A program made the position numbers and the translations under genes. From Thunnus maccoyii (lineage: Eukaryota > Chordata > Actinopteri > Scombriformes > Scombridae): a stretch of 64,000 bases of DNA. The DNA is taken from NCBI RefSeq assembly GCF_910596095.1, contig NC_056537.1, forward strand, positions 3,510,574 through 3,574,573, given 5' to 3'. Under the pieces are notes generated by a model. The model was given only the letters and a program-made list of their open reading frames with translations. It made no database searches and was not told the origin of the DNA. Below, piece after piece: positions 47,263 through 60,460 of the stretch. Within the stretch, counting starts at the first letter, position 1. Each line of letters opens with the position of its first letter.

Positions 47263-50200
47263 ATGAATCAATGTGAGGACAGAGAGGAGGGAGCCCCTCC
47301 CTCTAAAACCTCTCTGTGTGGGGAACATGACAGCCAGACCAAAGCTCAGAGGTGAGATGAGGATCTCTAACTGTCTATAGCTGTTCTCTGTTCACATTAC
47401 TCCACCATCATTATTCACACTCAAAGCTCTGTGTGTGCTATATTGAAGCCCAGAGCAGCAATCTGATGATCACAGGTAAGCTTTTTGAACTGAAAGTTAT
47501 CTATATCATGAAAAGTATTTCATTGTCATGTTTAAAACATTCAACATATTTCTCAGCAGTATTTTATCTTGGAGGATTTTTACTGAACATGTGGATTTAT
47601 GATGTTTTATGATGTGTTATGATGTTTTGTTTCCATCAGGATCCATCAGAAAAGTCGAAGTTACTCTGAACTCAGCAGTATGTCCATGAAGAGTGATCGG
47701 TCTATGGGTCGATTTATTGACTTCAAACATGGACAGCAGTCTGCTGATCAGAGGTAAGACTGTAAAATGTTTGTGTCTGTTACTATCCAACTCTCCTAAG
47801 AAGAAGTTTGATTGATTGTGGGGATTAATTCTGGACATTGGTGACATACAGTATATCTATGGCAAATATTTTATACACATGGACCACAAATTTAGCCAAT
47901 CCCAGAACTTTCTATCGTAACCCATGGCCTTCCTCAGTGAATAGAACCTGCTCAGGTGTCATCATGTAAATAAAGTATAACACTTCAGTCACATGATAAC
48001 AGCTGGTTGTATTTTGGGGACGATAGTTACCCATGTCTCTGTTCAAGGATGATCTCTGGAGTCAGATGTGAATATCCTCCTTGACCTTTCTCAAGCACTC
48101 CACTGACTCCTGGTCAATGACCTTTGACCCCTTCCCAGTGAATACTGTGTAACTAGTTTTGTTCTGTTGTTCAAAGACTAGTACCACTATTACTTGACAG
48201 AAGCCCTTCCCCTCAAGGATAATTCTGGCAGTTTTCTATATTTTTCTTCTCATCAACAAGTGAGCCACACTGATGCACTGGGTGACATGTTCCTTCATGA
48301 TGAAGAGTTTGGTCATGTTAGTTTGTTTAGAAACGGCTCCAAAGACTAATAACAGCGATAAGAAAGTAACCCTCAAGAGAGAACTTCCAAGTACTGTTTA
48401 CAGCTTCACTAGCTTGTTGTGGCTCTGCACATGAGATTTGTGGACTATGAGTAAAGAAAACTGCCAGCCAAATCCTTTAATTGATCAAACCTGAGCAATT
48501 CCTTTCTCTGATGAAGGCCATGGGATACAGTCAAGAGCTGCGGGAATAACTACAGATGTTGTATCTAGAATATTTCCCACAGAAGAGGTATGATGTCTTT
48601 GTTATGAATGTACTGAGCATGTCACATTCTTTGTCTGTCTCATGTCTGAACAAGTGCATTTATGAGTGTTCTGTTTCCATCAGGATCCATCAGAAAAGAC
48701 AAAACTACTCTGAACTCAGCAGTATGTCCATGAAGAGTGACCGGTCTATGGGTCGATTTATTGACTTCAAACATGGACAGCAGTCTGCTGATCAGAGGTA
48801 AGACTGTAAAATGTTTGTGTCTGTTACAATCCAACTCTCCTAAGAAGTTTGATTGATTGTGGGGATTAATTCTGGACATTGGTGACACACAGTATATCTA
48901 TGGCAAATATTTTATACACATGGACCACAAATTTAGCCAATCCCAGAACTTTCTATCGTAACCCATGGCCTTCCTCAGGGAATAGAACCTGCTCAGGTGT
49001 CATCATGTAAATAAAGTATAACACTTCAGTCACATGATAACAGCTGGTTGTATTTTGGGGACGATAGTTACCCATGTCTCTGTTCAAGGATGATCTCTGG
49101 AGTCAGATGTGAATGTCTTCCTTGACCTTTCTCAAGCACTCCACTGACTCCTGGTCAATGACCTTTGACCCCTTCCCAGTGAATACTGTGTAACTAGTTT
49201 TGTTCTGTTGTTCAAAGACTAGTACCACTATTACTTGACAGAAGCCCTTCCCCTCAAGGATAATTCTGGCAGTTTTCTATATTTTTCTTCTCATCAACAA
49301 GTGAGCCACACCGATGCACTGGGTGACATGTTCCTTCATGATGAAGAGTTTGGTCATGTTAGTTTGTTTAGAAACGGCTCCAAAGACTAATAACAGCGAT
49401 AATAAAGTAACCCTCAAGAGAGAACTTCCAAGTACTGTTTACAGCTTCACTAGCTTGTTGTGGCTCTGCACATGAGATTTGTGGACTATGAGTAAAGAAA
49501 ACCGCCAGCCAAATCCTTTAATTGATCAAACCTGAGCAATTCCTTTCTCTGATGAAGGCCATGGGATACAGTCAAGAGCTGCGGGAATAACTACAGATGT
49601 TGTATCTAGAATATTTCCCACAGAAGAGGTATGATGTCTTTGTTATGAATGTACTGAGCATGTCACATTCTTTGTCTGTCTCATGTCTGAACAAGTGCAT
49701 TTATGAGTGTTCTGTTTCCATCAGGATCCATCAGAAAAGACAAAACTACTCTGAACTCAGCAGTATGTCCATGAAGAGTGACCGGTCTATGGGTCGATTT
49801 ATTGACTTCAAACATGGACAGCAGTCTGCTGATCAGAGGTAAGACTGTAAAATGTTTGTGTCTGTTACAATCCAACTCTCCTAAGAAGTTTGATTGATTG
49901 TGGGGATTAATTCTGGACATTGGTGACATACAGTATATCTATGGCAAATATTTTATACACATGGACCACAAATTTAGCCAATCCCAGAACTTTCTATCGT
50001 AACCCATGGCCTTCCTCAGGGAATAGAACCTGCTCAGGTGTCATCATGTAAATAAAGTATAACACTTCAGTCACATGATAACAGCTGGTTGTATTTTGGG
50101 GACGATAGTTACCCATGTCTCTGTTCAAGGATGATCTCTGGAGTCAGATGTGAATATCCTCCTTGACCTTTCTCAAGCACTCCACTGACTCCTGGTCAAT

Positions 50201-53200
50201 GACCTTTGACCCCTTCCCAGTGAATACTGTGTAACTAGTTTTGTTCTGTTGTTCAAAGACTAGTACCACTATTACTTGACAGAAGCCCTTCCCCTCAAGG
50301 ATAATTCTGGCAGTTTTCTATATTTTTCTTCTCATCAACAAGTGAGCCACACCGATGCACTGGGTGACATGTTCCTTCATGATGAAGAGTTTGGTCATGT
50401 TAGTTTGTTTAGAAACGGCTCCAAAGACTAATAACAGCGATAAGAAAGTAACCCTCAAGAGAGAACTTCCAAGTACTGTTTACAGCTTCACTAGCTTGTT
50501 GTGGCTCTGCACATGAGATTTGTGGACTATGAGTAAAGAAAACCGCCAGCCGAATCCTTTAATTGATCAAACCTGAGCAATTCCTTTCTCTGATGAAGGC
50601 CATGGGATACAGTCAAGAGCTGCGGGAATAACTACAGATGTTGTATCTAGAATATTTCCCACAGAAGAGGTATGATGTCTTTGTTATGAATGTACTGAGC
50701 ATGTCACATTCTTTGTCTGTCTCATGTCTGAACAAGTGCATTTATGAGTGTTCTGTTTCCATCAGGATCCATCAGAAAAGACAAAACTACTCTGAACTCA
50801 GCAGTATGTCCATGAAGAGTGACCGGTCTATGGGTCGATTTATTGACTTCAAACATGGACAGCAGTCTGCTGATCAGAGGTAAGACTGTAAAATGTTTGT
50901 GTCTGTTACAATCCAACTCTCCTAAGAAGTTTGATTGATTGTGGGGATTAATTCTGGACATTGGTGACATACAGTATATCTATGGCAAATATTTTATACA
51001 CATGGACCACAAATTTAGCCAATCCCAGAACTTTCTATCGTAACCCATGGCCTTCCTCAGGGAATAGAACCTGCTCAGGTGTCATCATGTAAATAAAGTA
51101 TAACACTTCAGTCACATGATAACAGCTGGTTGTATTTTGGGGACGATAGTTACCCATGTCTCTGTTCAAGGATGATCTCTGGAGTCAGATGTGAATATCC
51201 TCCTTGACCTTTCTCAAGCACTCCACTGACTCCTGGTCAATGACCTTTGACCCCTTCCCAGTGAATACTGTGTAACTAGTTTTGTTCTGTTGTTCAAAGA
51301 CTAGTACCACTATTACTTGACAGAAGCCCTTCCCCTCAAGGATAATTCTGGCAGTTTTCTATATTTTTCTTCTCATCAACAAGTGAGCCACACCGATGCA
51401 CTGGGTGACATGTTCCTTCATGATGAAGAGTTTGGTCATGTTAGTTTGTTTAGAAACGGCTCCAAAGACTAATAACAGCGATAAGAAAGTAACCCTCAAG
51501 AGAGAACTTCCAAGTACTGTTTACAGCTTCACTAGCTTGTTGTGGCTCTGCACATGAGATTTGTGGACTATGAGTAAAGAAAACCGCCAGCCGAATCCTT
51601 TAATTGATCAAACCTGAGCAATTCCTTTCTCTGATGAAGGCCATGGGATACAGTCAAGAGCTGCGGGAATAACTACAGATGTTGTATCTAGAATATTTCC
51701 CACAGAAGAGGTATGATGTCTTTGTTATGAATGTACTGAGCATGTCACATTCTTTGTCTGTCTCATGTCTGAACAAGTGCATTTATGAGTGTTCTGTTTC
51801 CATCAGGATCCATCAGAAAAGACAAAACTACTCTGAACTCAGCAGTATGTCCATGAAGAGTGATCGGTCTATGGGTCGATTTATTGACTTCAAACATGGA
51901 CAGCAGTCTGCTGATCAGAGGTAAGACTGTAAAATGTTTGTGTCTGTTACAATCCAACTCTCCTAAGAAGTTTGATTGATTGTGGGGATTAATTCTGGAC
52001 ATTGGTGACATACAGTATATCTATGGCAAATATTTTATACACATGGACCACAAATTTAGCCAATCCCAGAACTTTCTATCGTAACCCATGGCCTTCCTCA
52101 GGGAATAGAACCTGCTCAGGTGTCATCATGTAAATAAAGTATAACACTTCAGTCACATGATAACAGCTGGTTGTATTTTGGGGACGATAGTTACCCATGT
52201 CTCTGTTCAAGGATGATCTCTGGAGTCAGATGTGAATATCCTCCTTGACCTTTCTCAAGCACTCCACTGACTCCTGGTCAATGACCTTTGACCCCTTCCC
52301 AGTGAATACTGTGTAACTAGTTTTGTTCTGTTGTTCAAAGACTAGTACCACTATTACTTGACAGAAGCCCTTCCCCTCAAGGATAATTCTGGCAGTTTTC
52401 TATATTTTTCTTCTCATCAACAAGTGAGCCACACCGATGCACTGGGTGACATGTTCCTTCATGATGAAGAGTTTGGTCATGTTAGTTTGTTTAGAAACGG
52501 CTCCAAAGACTAATAACAGCGATAATAAAGTAACCCTCAAGAGAGAACTTCCAAGTACTGTTTACAGCTTCACTAGCTTGTTGTGGCTCTGCACATGAGA
52601 TTTGTGGACTATGAGTAAAGAAAACCGCCAGCCAAATCCTTTAATTGATCAAACCTGAGCAATTCCTTTCTCTGATGAAGGCCATGGGATACAGTCAAGA
52701 GCTGCGGGAATAACTACAGATGTTGTATCTAGAATATTTCCCACAGAAGAGGTATGATGTCTTTGTTATGAATGTACTGAGCATGTCACATTCTTTGTCT
52801 GTCTCATGTCTGAACAAGTGCATTTATGAGTGTTCTGTTTCCATCAGGATCCATCAGAAAAGACAAAACTACTCTGAACTCAGCAGTATGTCCATGAAGA
52901 GTGACCGGTCTATGGGTCGATTTATTGACTTCAAACATGGACAGCAGTCTGCTGATCAGAGGTAAGACTGTAAAATGTTTGTGTCTTTTAGAGAGTAAGT
53001 AAATAATAAGACAGAACAGCCAAGTGTTTTACCTGGATCCACTGTGATAAAACAGAACACCTTTAACACGGAGTGTTATTATTTATTCTAAGACTTAATC
53101 TTTTCTTCACAGAGTTCATCAGCAGAGCTCAGAGGTTCTCAGTTGTCAATCTGTCCAGCAGCATCAAACACACCTGGACTCCATATTTATGGTGTGTAAA

Positions 53201-56200
53201 TGTAAAGCACAGCCCCTACTACTAACTACAACAGCCACATTCTAAATACTAAACCACAATTCTGGTTCTAACAGTCTCCATGCTGCACTCTGTAGACCAG
53301 TAGGTTTTCAGTCTGTCACAGATGAAATGAAAGTTGACTTCTGCCAGTTAAATTTTCATTTTATCCTGTTCCAGCTGCTGGAGGAGAATATCATTAGTTT
53401 TGTGAAGAGCGAGCTGAAGAAGATCCAGAGGGTTCTTAGTCCAGATTACCCAGAATGCTCAGAGAGTCAGAGTGAGGGTGAGGAGGTGTTGGACGGAAAG
53501 GAGGAAGAGCAGAGGAGAAGCAGCAGAGAGGCATTTCTGAACATCACATTGCATTTCTTGAGGAGAATGAAGCAGGAGGAGCTGGCTGACTGTCTGCAGA
53601 GCAGTAAGAGGACTTTAACTTTAAATATTTAACATGGAGAGGAAATGGAGGCTTCTATTTCAAACTCTGCTGTTAGTATGATGCACACATCTGCATCAGA
53701 TCTATGAATTCTTCTAAGCTGAAAAAAGTAAGAAACTGTTTGTCCACAACTGATGAGCTGAATAGATTTCATAGTGGAGGAAAACATAGACATCTGCAGT
53801 TTAATGTTTACATTTTACCAATTTATTGTAGAATCATCTGATTGATTTCATTTGTTGTTTGATAATTTAGGAACTGGTGCTGCAGAGTGTCAATATAAAC
53901 TCAAGTCTAACCTGAAGAAGAAGTTCGAGTGTGTGTTTGAGGGGATTGCTAAAGCAGGGAACCCAACCCTTCTGAATCAGATCTACACCGAGCTCTACAT
54001 CACAGAGGGAGGGACTGCAGAGGTCAATGGTGAACATGAGGTCAGGCAGATTGAAACAGCATCCAGGAAACCAGACAAACCAGAAACAATCAGACGAGAA
54101 GACATCTTTAAAGCCCCAGCTGGAAGAGATGAACTAATGAGAACAGTGATGACAAAGGGAGTGGCTGGCATTGGGAAAACAGTCTTAACACAGAAGTTCA
54201 CTCTGGACTGGGCTGAAGACAAAGCCAACCAGGACATACAGTTCACATTTCCATTCACTTTCAGAGAGCTGAATGTGCTGAAAGAGAAAAAGTACAGCTT
54301 GGTGGAACTTGTTCATCACTTCTTTACTGAAACCAAAAAAGCAGGTATCTGCAGATTTGAAGAGTTCCAGGTTGTGTTCATCTTTGATGGTCTGGATGAG
54401 TGCCGACTTCCTCTGGACTTTCACAACAATAAGATCCTAACTGATGTTACAGAGTCTACCTCTGTGGATGTGCTGCTGACAAACCTCATCAGGGGGAAAC
54501 TGCTTCCCTCTGCTCGCCTCTGGATAACCACACGACCTGCAGCAGCCAATCAGATCCCTCCTTGGTGTATTGACATGGTGACAGAGGTCAGAGGGTTCAC
54601 TGACCCACAGAAGGAGAAGTACTTCAGGAAGAGATTCACACATAAGGAACAGGCCAGCACAATCATCTCCCACATCAAGAGATCACGAAGCCTCTACATC
54701 ATGTGTCACATCCCAGTCTTCTGCTGGATCACTGCTACAGTTCTGGAGAATGTGTTGAGAAGAAGAGAAAGAGGAGAGCTGCCGAAGACCCTGACTGAGA
54801 TGTACATCCACTTCCTGGTGGTTCAGTCCAAAGTGAAGAATGTCAAGTATCATGAAGGAGCTGAGACAGATCCACACTGGAATCCAGAGAGCAAGAACAT
54901 GATTGAGTTTCTGGGAAAACTGGCTTTTGAACAGCTGCAGAAAGGCAACCTGATCTTCTATGAATCAGACCTGATAGAGTGTGGCATCGATATCAGAGCA
55001 GCCTCAGTGTACTCAGGAGTGTTTACAGAGATCTTCAAAGAGGAGAGAGGGCTGTACCAGGACAAGGTGTTCTGCTTCATCCATCTGAGTGTTCAGGAGT
55101 TTCTGGCTGCTCTTCATGTCCATCTGAAGATCATCAACTCTGGAGTCAATCTGCTGGCAGAAGAACAAACTTCATCCTGGTTGTCTAAAATCTTTAAAGA
55201 CACACGTAAACCAAAACATCTTTACCAGCATGCTGTGGACGAGGCCTTAAAGAGTCCAAATGGACACCTGGACTTGTTCCTCCGCTTTCTTCTGGGTCTT
55301 TCACTGCAGACCAATCAGGCTCTCCTACGAGGTCTGCTGACACAGACAGGAAGTAGCTCACAGACCAATCAGAAAACAGTAGAGTACATCAAGAAGAAAA
55401 TCGGTGAGGATCTGTCTGCAGAGAGAAACATCAATCTGCTCCACTGTCTGAATGAACTGAACGATCGTTCTCTCGTGGTGGGGATCCAACAGCACCTGAG
55501 TTCAGGAAGTCTCTCTACAGATAAACTGTCTCCTGCTCAGTGGTCAGCTCTGGTCTTCATCTTACTGTCATCGGAAAAAGATCTGGATGTGTTTGACCTG
55601 AAGAAATACTCTGCTTCAGAGGAGGCTCTTCTGAGACTGCTGCCAGTGGTCAAAGCTTCAAAAAAAGCTCTGTAGGTGGATGAAATGCTGAATATATGAA
55701 CAATTTCAAATATATTTAATTTTATACATGATAAATAAAACATTTTGTGTGTGTTCATCACTAATTCTTCAGGCTGAGCGGCTGTAACCTCTCAGAGAGA
55801 AGCTGTGCAGCTCTCTCCTCAGTTCTCAGCTCCCAGTCCTCTAGTCTAAGAGAGCTAGATCTGAGTAACAACAACCTGCAGGATTCAGGAGTGAAGCTGC
55901 TGTCTGCTGGACTGGAGAGTCCACACTGTACACTGGAAACTCTCAGGTCAGGATTCATATGTTTGTTAAACAGTTCATCCTGCTTTAGGTTTATGTTAGT
56001 GAAGATGGTTAACATCTGTAGAATCTTCTTGCTAATATGATTTTCTAAAAACACAGAGTTAACTTTATTTTCTGAATTTCAGCCTTTCAGGATGTCTGGT
56101 CACAGAGGAAGGCTGTGCTTCTTTGGTTTCAGCTCTTAGCTCCAACCCCTCCCATCTGAGAGAGCTGGATCTGAGCTACAATCATCCAGGAGCCTCAGGA

Positions 56201-57195
56201 GAGAAACTGCTGTCTGCTGGACTGAAGGATCCACACTGGAGACTGGGCACTCTCAGGTATGCAGAGATGAGTTGCAGCCTGTTTCTGTGTCACTGACAAA
56301 CTGAGGAACACTGCTTCATATTGAACAGCAGTTAGGAATCATGTTGGATACAAAATCATTCAGACTGTTTCTTCCTCCAGGGTGGACCATGATGGAGAGC
56401 ACAGGTTAAAACCTGATGTAAGGAAGTGTAAGTGTGGAATTAATTTGATTCATGGCAACTAAACAGCACAGTCAGTTTCTCTTTAAATACAAAGTTGGTC
56501 TTTGTGGCATTTATTCATTAAAACATTATGAAAAAAATGTATCATCAAACTTTATAGAAATTAACAGATCAGAATTTAAGAAAATAAATACATCAGGTGT
56601 GTCAGATGATAAACTGCTGCTGTGATGTTTCTTCTTCTCACCAGATTTCTGTGAACTCACACTGGACATAAACACAGCACACAAAAAACTCAAACTGTCT
56701 GACAACAACAGGAAGGTGGAACGTGTGGAGGAGTATCAGTCATATCGTTATCATCCAGACAGATTTGACTCCTGGGTTCAGCTGCTGTGTAGAAATGGTC
56801 TGACTGGCCGATGTTACTGGGAGGTCAAGTGGAGTGGAAGAGTTCATATATCAGTGACTTACACAGGAATCAGCAGGAAAATAGACAGTGATGACTGTAG
56901 GTTTGGAAGGAACAATCAGTCGTGGAGTCTGTTCTGCACTGATGGCGGTTACTCTGTCAGTCACAATAAGAGAGAAACATCCATCCCCTCCTCCGCTGTC
57001 TCTCACAGAGCAGCAGTGTATGTGGACTATCCTGCTAGCACTCTGTCCTTCTACAGAGTCTCCTCTGACACACTGATCCACCTCTACACCTTCAACACCA
57101 CATTCACTCAGCCTCTGTATGCTGGGTTTGCAGTCGGGTATGGTTCCTCAGTCTCCCTTTGTCCTCTGTCTGAGGGAGAGTCTCCTCCTGTGTAG
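47263..57195 (+). CDS. NLRC3-like NLR protein (FISNA-NACHT-LRR-PRY/SPRY) with six copies of an N-terminal exon
   Basis: A cytosolic innate-immune-type receptor of the large fish NLR-C family. Predicted exons: 47263-47351; six 114-bp repeats at 47640, 48684, 49725, 50766, 51807 and 52848; 53113-53191; 53375-53603; 53871-55671; 55773-55946; 56083-56256; 56381-56427; 56645-57195. All phases agree and the sum is 3828 bp (1275 aa). The start [18 protein letters not shown] is the usual beginning of fish NLRC3-like proteins. Each repeat exon gives 38 residues ([11 protein letters not shown]...[14 protein letters not shown]). The large exon holds the FISNA region, NACHT Walker A GVAGIGKT (54158-54181) and Walker B FIFDGLDE (54377-54400), and a winged-helix end ([16 protein letters not shown]). 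Two 174-bp exons encode LRRs; the last encodes PRY-SPRY (B30.2), probably the recognition module. No broken frame is seen. Whether all six repeat exons are spliced in is inferred from phase only. Confidence 0.85.
47632..52988 (+). repeat. 1041-bp tandem repeat, five full units plus a partial sixth, each with one NLR exon
   Basis: Exon starts lie at 47640, 48684, 49725, 50766, 51807 and 52848: spacing 1044 (first unit, with an extra AAG in the intron) then exactly 1041 four times. Each unit is a 114-bp exon plus a 927-bp intron. Units 2 to 5 differ at only a few visible sites; unit 1 differs at about ten plus a cluster in the exon (AAAAGTCGAAGTT against AAAAGACAAAACT). The match stops at the right after 'aaatgtttgtgtct' (52987) and at the left just above the acceptor of copy 1. 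Confidence 0.95.
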
Positions 57196-57780
57196 ACAAA
57201 CACTCACACTGCTGACTGAAGACAGCTGCTGAAATCACTGTTCACTCTGTTCACCAGTGAACAATAGAAACTGGAAGTGACAGCAGCTTCCTGTGTATAA
57301 ATGTTGATGATGGACGAGGTTTCACTCTGGTTTCAAAGTTTTCTTGGAGCAGAATCTAGTGGCTGTTAGTTATTCCACTTTATCTGGATCTTAAAGTGAA
57401 GTTTTTCCTGAAAATGTCCAGACATCCCAGTCTTTTTGATGACAGCTCAAATTGTGTTAAATCGTTAACATCAATGTGTGTTAATATCTGATGTAATCTG
57501 CCTAACATGTATGTATATAATAACGTATATAATTGCTTTCCTTTAGTTTTCCTTGCCCCCGTAGGTGATGTAAATATTGTCTTGTAAGCCCATGTTTGCT
57601 AGGAAGCTTTGGGTATATAACATTTTCCCCCTCTTCACTGTGATTCAAGACGCTTTCGCTTCACGTCAGGGTCCTGTATCACCCTGTTGGGCTTCATTTC
57701 ACCATAATGACCTGCTCGCTGTACATTATCCTTTACCTGTATTTTAATCTCAACGCCTTTTCAAGTACAAATCACCAAAC
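57196..57780. other. NLR 3' flank
   Basis: Presumed 3' untranslated region of the NLR gene and flank. No canonical AATAAA was found close to the stop; the nearest clear AATAAA is at about 58136, inside repeat R1. Confidence 0.4.
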
Positions 57781-59510
57781 ACATTATTATGTTTTTTTAT
57801 GGCAAAAAAGGTGTCAAAAATCTTTCTGGCTCATACATGGATACATTTATTTTAAAGAATTTTTGAGAGCTAAAGATTAGAAAAAACAAAAATTCTAAAT
57901 TATATTTCCATTTGATTATCAGGGACATTCAGTGGTGCACCTGCAGGTATAGAAAAGTATGTGCAACCCACCAACCTGTTTATGCACATGTACATATTTA
58001 TCTATTTCTATTGAGCAGTTTGTTACAGATGACAATGAGTCAGTTGTTGCTCAGTTTAACAATTATAATACCACAGGATGTGTTATACTGGTATCCACGT
58101 GATATTCAATCAGTACATTGTAAAAGAAAATGACTAAATAAAACATTTTAAAAAAGAAAAGAAAAATTGAACATTAATAACAACAAAATAAACTGAGGAA
58201 ATAAATTGGGGAAAAAAAGCAACAAATAGACTGGGTGATCCCACCCCATCACCCTAACCCACCAAAGTTCCCTGTGCATTTTCACTCATTCACATTCTTT
58301 CATATTTGTGTGATACTGTGAAATGTTATAGATGAAAACTATGGTTCATCTTCAAATTTTAAGCTGCAAGATACTTAACGAGGGGTTCCCAAATTCTATC
58401 AAATTGAGAGAGTGTGTTCTAACCCTAAGTAAATCAAATCTTCTTAAGGTGTTAATTAAGTCATCCAGCAACATATTAACATTCGGGACTGATTAAGACA
58501 CTAGTTTTATTTCATTGTGTAAGGATTTTTTTGGGCCGTAATGAGGGCATAAGAAAAAATGTCTGACAGTTACTTTCATTTCTGATCAAATGGTGAAAGA
58601 CTTTTCACACACACAGACACACATATTACTACAGTTGTTAGGACAGTGTTTTCACTTTTTCCTATACAGGCTTAGCCTGACCTTGACTCAAACACAATTT
58701 CAACTTAAAATTATAGGTTCACAATTTTTCAAGTCTTAAAACAGCAGTCAGGTGAAGCTTCATTTTAGCTTCAGATACACTTTGACATACATTTTTGCAC
58801 AGGAGGACGACTGTTGATTTTGTCCCCTATCACTTACATTGTAAGTGCGTTATGAAGGTGATCTTTTAATAGCCACTATGAGAAGGAGGAATTATTATGG
58901 CAAGAAAAACCTATTTCATTGTTTATTTGAATACCAGACTGATGTTTTAAGATAGACTTGAAGGAAAGTATTATATTTTTATTTAGAGACTCATTCTTAG
59001 TTAGACAACTGAACACATGATAGTGTGTTCCAATTCCTGCCTATATCAATCGACTTCACACAGCCATTTAAGAGGAGTGGACCAACATTTCGCAGGCCAC
59101 AATCAACAACCTGATCAATTCTATGAGAAGGAGATGTATCTCACTGCATGAGGCAAATGGTGGTCACATCAGATACTTACTAGTTTTCTGCCCCCCACCC
59201 AAAAAATGCATATCTGTATCCCTAGTCAAGTGAAATCCTCAGTTCAGTGCCTAAAAAAATAAATCAACCAACACAAGGAATAAACAAGAACAATGGCCTG
59301 TTTCACCAAATTCTCAACATGAAAGCTACAACTTGAAACTTGAAAGATAATTTCCTCTTCATACTTGAACCTTTACATGAGCATGCAAGAGGACTCTAGG
59401 GCTCACAAATCCATCTGCACTTCACAAGCAACTGCAGCTTCAAGGACAGACTACACCTTGATTCCATATGGTCACTTTTCTGCTGTATCCTGTTGGAGAT
59501 TATATCTTTT
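57780..59510. repeat. dispersed repeat block R1 (copy 2)
   Basis: Same orientation and order of markers as 35340-36760: 'tttttatggcaaaaaaggtg', 'agaaaagtatgtgcaaccca', 'actgaggaaataaattgg', 'caccctaacccaccaaagtt', 'ggggttcccaaattctatca' and 'caatggcctgtttcaccaaa'. An unrelated foldback-repeat segment (58695-58960) is embedded. Confidence 0.7.
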
Positions 59511-59904
59511 AACTTTAACCTTAAAGAGGACAGTCCAGACCTGCTCTATATGAAAAGTGCCCTGAGATGACATCTGTTGTGATTTGGTTCTATATGAATA
59601 AAACTGACTTGACTTCATGCCTTATTTAATGACTTCGGTAATTCCAATGAAAAATCATCCCCCTTTTGGCTATCTAAGCATGTCAGCCCTTTCTATGGGT
59701 GTAGTTTAGTTCCTGAGAAATTCAAGCTGTACTTCCTACAATTTCTAAAGGTCAGCAAAAGGTCTGATGGTTACTTTAATTTCTGGAGAGATGGTGAAGA
59801 CTTTTCACACACACAGACACACATATTACTACACTTGTGAAGACAGTGTTTTCACTTTTTCCTATAAAGGCTTAACCTGACCTTAAATCAATCACACTTT
59901 CAAC

Positions 59905-60460
59905 TTAAAAGGACAGGTTCACAATTTTTCAAGTGTGCCTTAAACAGTCAGGTGTCCATATGAACACTGAAAGAGGTTTTCCTCGCTGTAGTCATTCCTC
60001 CTGTTCATATTGACTATTAAACGATCCCCTTCAAATGAGCTTTCAATGTGAGGCTTCAGCAGTCTGAGTCATTTCAAGTGGATATCTGCCACATTTACAG
60101 ACTACAGACTTTTTAGCATCAAATTCCCTCTTTGTGTTTCCTCGGACAGTGTTTCCCTGTTGAGCTGCAGTGGAAGTATAGTAACAAAAAGAGGTACTTT
60201 GGCACTAAAAAGACTGTAACGTTGAAAGATATCTACTTGAAGCTTCATATTAGCTTCAGATAAACTTTTAAATACATTTTTGCACAGAAGGAAAACTGTG
60301 GATTTTGTCCCCCATCACTTACATTGTAAGTGCGTTATGAAGGGATCTCCTAATGGTCAGTATGAACAGGAGGAATTATTACAGCAAGAAAAACCTGTTT
60401 CAATGTTCATTTTGGCATCTGACTGTTGTTTAAAGATGGATTTGAAACATTGTGCCAAGT
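59905..60460. repeat. foldback-type repeat, near-complete palindromic copy
   Basis: Left arm 'ggttcacaatttttcaagtg...tcattcctcctgttcatatt', a centre around 60120-60180 with 'tttcctcggacagtgtttcc', then the complementary right arm 'cagtatgaacaggaggaatt...gcatctgactgttgtttaaa'. Same family as 1062-1480 and 25830-26990. Confidence 0.7.

Noticed and set aside
47617-52011. Minus-strand open frames repeated every 1041 bp ([12 protein letters not shown]...)
   Set aside because: They are antisense shadows of the NLR repeat exon and its intron. The plus strand has the right phase, splice sites and family match.
47632-52988. Regularly spaced identical repeats, considered as a CRISPR-like or satellite array
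   Set aside because: The unit is 1041 bp with an exon bounded by GT-AG sites in a eukaryotic gene; it is an intragenic tandem duplication.
53995-54877. Minus-strand open frames inside the NACHT exon
   Set aside because: Shadows of the strongly supported plus-strand NLR coding exon.
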